Shown: one piece after another, positions 31,810 to 33,027 of the stretch | Numbering within the stretch: position 1 is the first letter of the stretch | Layout of the letters: each line of letters starts with the position of its first letter | Assembly: GCA_034428935.1 (NCBI GenBank) | Contig: DAOUHB010000122.1 | Location: 1-33,027 of the forward strand | Direction: 5' to 3' | DNA from: JAAYZQ01 sp034428935 | GTDB lineage: Bacteria > Chloroflexota > Anaerolineae > JAAYZQ01 | DNA length: 33,027 nt | The notes under the pieces: generated by a model | What the model was told of the DNA's origin: nothing | Database searches by the model: none | Seen by the model: the letters and a program-made list of their open reading frames with translations, nothing else | Position numbers and translations under genes: made by a program

Positions 31810-32649
31810 TCAGGTCTTGTGCTGGCTCAGGCGCCGCTCCAGGGCGGTGACCCCCAGCGACAGGGTGACCGTCATCACCAGGTATAGAAAGGCGACGGTG
31901 TTATAGGTCTCGAAGAACTTGAAGGTCGAGGCCGAATACACCTTGCCCAACTGCGTGATGTCCTGCACGCCCAGCACCGAGACCAGCGCCGAGTCTTTGA
32001 GCATGGCCACGAACTCGTTGCCCAGGGGCGGCAGGACGTTGCGCACGGCCTGGGGCAGGATGATGCGCCGCATGGCCTGGGCGTGGGTCATTCCCACGGC
32101 CAGCGCGGCCTCCATCTGCCCCCTGGGGATCGACTGGATCCCGGCGCGAAAGATCTCGGAGATAAAGGCGCTGTAGCCGATGGTCAGCGCCAGGACGGCC
32201 CGCACCGTGAAGTCAAGCTGGCGGACGTTGAGGGGCTGGATGACCCCCGCCTCGATGAGGGGCCCGCCCAGCCAGTTGACGGCCGTGACCACCGCCGGGG
32301 CGCCCACGAAGGCGATATAGTACAGGAGGACCAGCATGGGCACACCGCGCACGATCTCGACGTAGAACGAGGTCACCTCCAGGAGCAGGCGGTTGCGAGA
32401 GATGCGCAGCAGGCCCACCGCCAGCCCGAGGAGCATGGCGGCTACATAGGCGATGATCGACACCGTGATGGTGGTGTCCAGCCCCCTGGCCGTCGCCACA
32501 AAGATGATCCGATAATCGCCGTTGTTGGCCACCATCCACAGGAACAGGATGGCCAGCAGGATGGCGAACAGCAGCCACAGGGGCATCCGGCTGAGCCGCC
32601 CGGTGAAGGGCAGCAAGTGGGCTCTCGAGCCCCGGTGATCGTTTCTCAT
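31810..32649 (-). CDS. Amino-acid-type ABC transporter permease (HisMQ family)
   Basis: 279 residues. One N-terminal helix (PLWLLFAILLAILFLWMV) precedes a MetI-like core with about five more helices. TTITVSIIAYVAAMLLGLAVGLLRIS and EIVRGVPMLVLLYYIAF are typical of polar amino acid permeases. The EAA loop is MEAALAVGMTHAQAMRRIILPQAVRNVLPPLGNEFVAMLKDSAL, given here in family order. The ATG at 32649 follows GAGGTG. The binding-protein gene is upstream, and no ATPase gene is visible in the window. Confidence 0.92.
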   Translation of the reverse strand: MRNDHRGSRAHLLPFTGRLSRMPLWLLFAILLAILFLWMVANNGDYRIIFVATARGLDTTITVSIIAYVAAMLLGLAVGLLRISRNRLLLEVTSFYVEIVRGVPMLVLLYYIAFVGAPAVVTAVNWLGGPLIEAGVIQPLNVRQLDFTVRAVLALTIGYSAFISEIFRAGIQSIPRGQMEAALAVGMTHAQAMRRIILPQAVRNVLPPLGNEFVAMLKDSALVSVLGVQDITQLGKVYSASTFKFFETYNTVAFLYLVMTVTLSLGVTALERRLSQHKT

Positions 32650-32730
32650 GGCACCTCACGTGGGGAGTATCCGGCTCCGTCGCCGCTGCAGGTCCGGGGC
32701 TCCTGGCGCGCAGGAACCCCAGGCGCTGGC

Positions 32731-32766
32731 CGGGTGCGGCGCACTGGGAGCAGTGCGCCGCACCCG
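32731..32766. repeat. 15-bp perfect hairpin between binding-protein and permease genes
   Basis: CGGGTGCGGCGCACT (32731-32745) and AGTGCGCCGCACCCG (32752-32766) are perfect complements around a six-base loop. It lies seven bases after the binding-protein stop, in the 123-base gap before the permease. No T-tract follows, so it may stabilise the upstream mRNA and reduce permease expression, as intercistronic hairpins do in other transporter operons. Confidence 0.85.
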
Positions 32767-32772
32767 AACCTG

Positions 32773-33027
32773 CTACTGGGCCGACGGCTCGTACAGGAAG
32801 AACCAGCGGCTGTTCAGGTACTCCAGGTACCCATCCTCCTCCATGGTCTCGATGGCGGCGTCAAAGGGCTCGACCAGGTCGGAGCCGGGGGTAAAGATAA
32901 AGCCAAACTCCTCGGTGCCCAGGGGCTCGCCGACGATCTTGAGCTGGTCGGGGTTGGCGCCGATGTAGCCGCGGCTGGAGGCGGCGTCCATGAGGACCAT
33001 GTCGACGTCGCCGGCGAGGAGGGCCTG
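32773..33027 (-). CDS. Amino-acid ABC transporter substrate-binding protein, C-terminal part (cut by right edge)
   Basis: 84 residues are visible, ending with TAG at 32773-32775. ALLAGDVDMVLMDAASSRGYI is the hinge-proximal block of type 3 solute-binding proteins. VGEPLGTEEFGFIFTPGSDLVEPFDAAI and LEYLNSRWFF complete lobe 1. It would capture a polar amino acid or similar compound outside the cell for the permease encoded downstream. Start, signal peptide and ligand-binding N-lobe are beyond the window. Confidence 0.88.
   Translation of the reverse strand, partial: QALLAGDVDMVLMDAASSRGYIGANPDQLKIVGEPLGTEEFGFIFTPGSDLVEPFDAAIETMEEDGYLEYLNSRWFFLYEPSAQ

Overview
The window is a GC-rich bacterial chromosomal segment that carries almost entirely housekeeping metabolism. 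Gene content and order (aroH-pheA-aroF-tyrA-aroA-aroE-tyrS-aroC-aroKB operon, a nuoAHJKLMN cluster separated from nuoB-G and nuoI, paired FemAB-like proteins, a selenium gene pair, GyrI-like and WYL proteins) suggest a member of the Chloroflexota. That placement is an inference from gene content only. Genes are tightly packed, with many GTG starts and ATGA overlaps, and consensus-like sigma70 promoters with 17-base spacers recur.

Layout. (1) 1-9594, minus strand: one long operon for chorismate, phenylalanine and tyrosine synthesis plus tyrosyl-tRNA synthetase. It begins at a strong promoter (9566-9594), followed by a 55-codon leader ORF containing the run FAFEYFGYFY and then a hairpin plus T-tract terminator (9297-9337). 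This looks like classic leader-peptide attenuation. The last gene is an AroK-AroB fusion that runs off the left edge. (2) 9648-11237: a WYL-type regulator and a divergent GyrI-like protein share an intergenic 11-bp inverted repeat. (3) 11340-14319: a biotin-dependent decarboxylase/carboxylase operon (carboxyltransferase, Nudix hydrolase, OadG-like membrane subunit, biotin carrier). (4) 14365-22444, minus strand: a small membrane protein, then the membrane arm of NADH dehydrogenase (nuoN, M, L, K, J, H, A). (5) 22666-22954: twelve tandem copies of a 24-bp palindromic unit between nuoA and two divergent FemAB-family genes. (6) 25177-25926: a tRNA operon (Phe, Gly, Cys, Leu). The tRNA-Leu(UAA) gene is interrupted by a 265-nt group I intron, and the operon ends at a clear terminator. 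(7) 25943-27739: yedF and selD. selD carries an in-frame TGA exactly at the catalytic Cys/Sec position, followed by a hairpin that fits a bacterial SECIS, so it is read here as a selenoprotein. (8) 27855-30592: a hydantoinase/oxoprolinase-family protein and a deoxynucleoside kinase. (9) 30605-33027, minus strand: an amino-acid-type ABC transporter (binding protein cut by the right edge, then permease) with a Gfo/Idh/MocA oxidoreductase. A 15-bp perfect hairpin lies between binding protein and permease.

The most interesting items are the Phe/Tyr attenuation leader of the aromatic operon, the self-splicing-type intron in tRNA-Leu, the selenocysteine SelD with its SECIS, and the palindromic 24-bp array. 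No defence system, prophage, insertion sequence or CRISPR array was seen.
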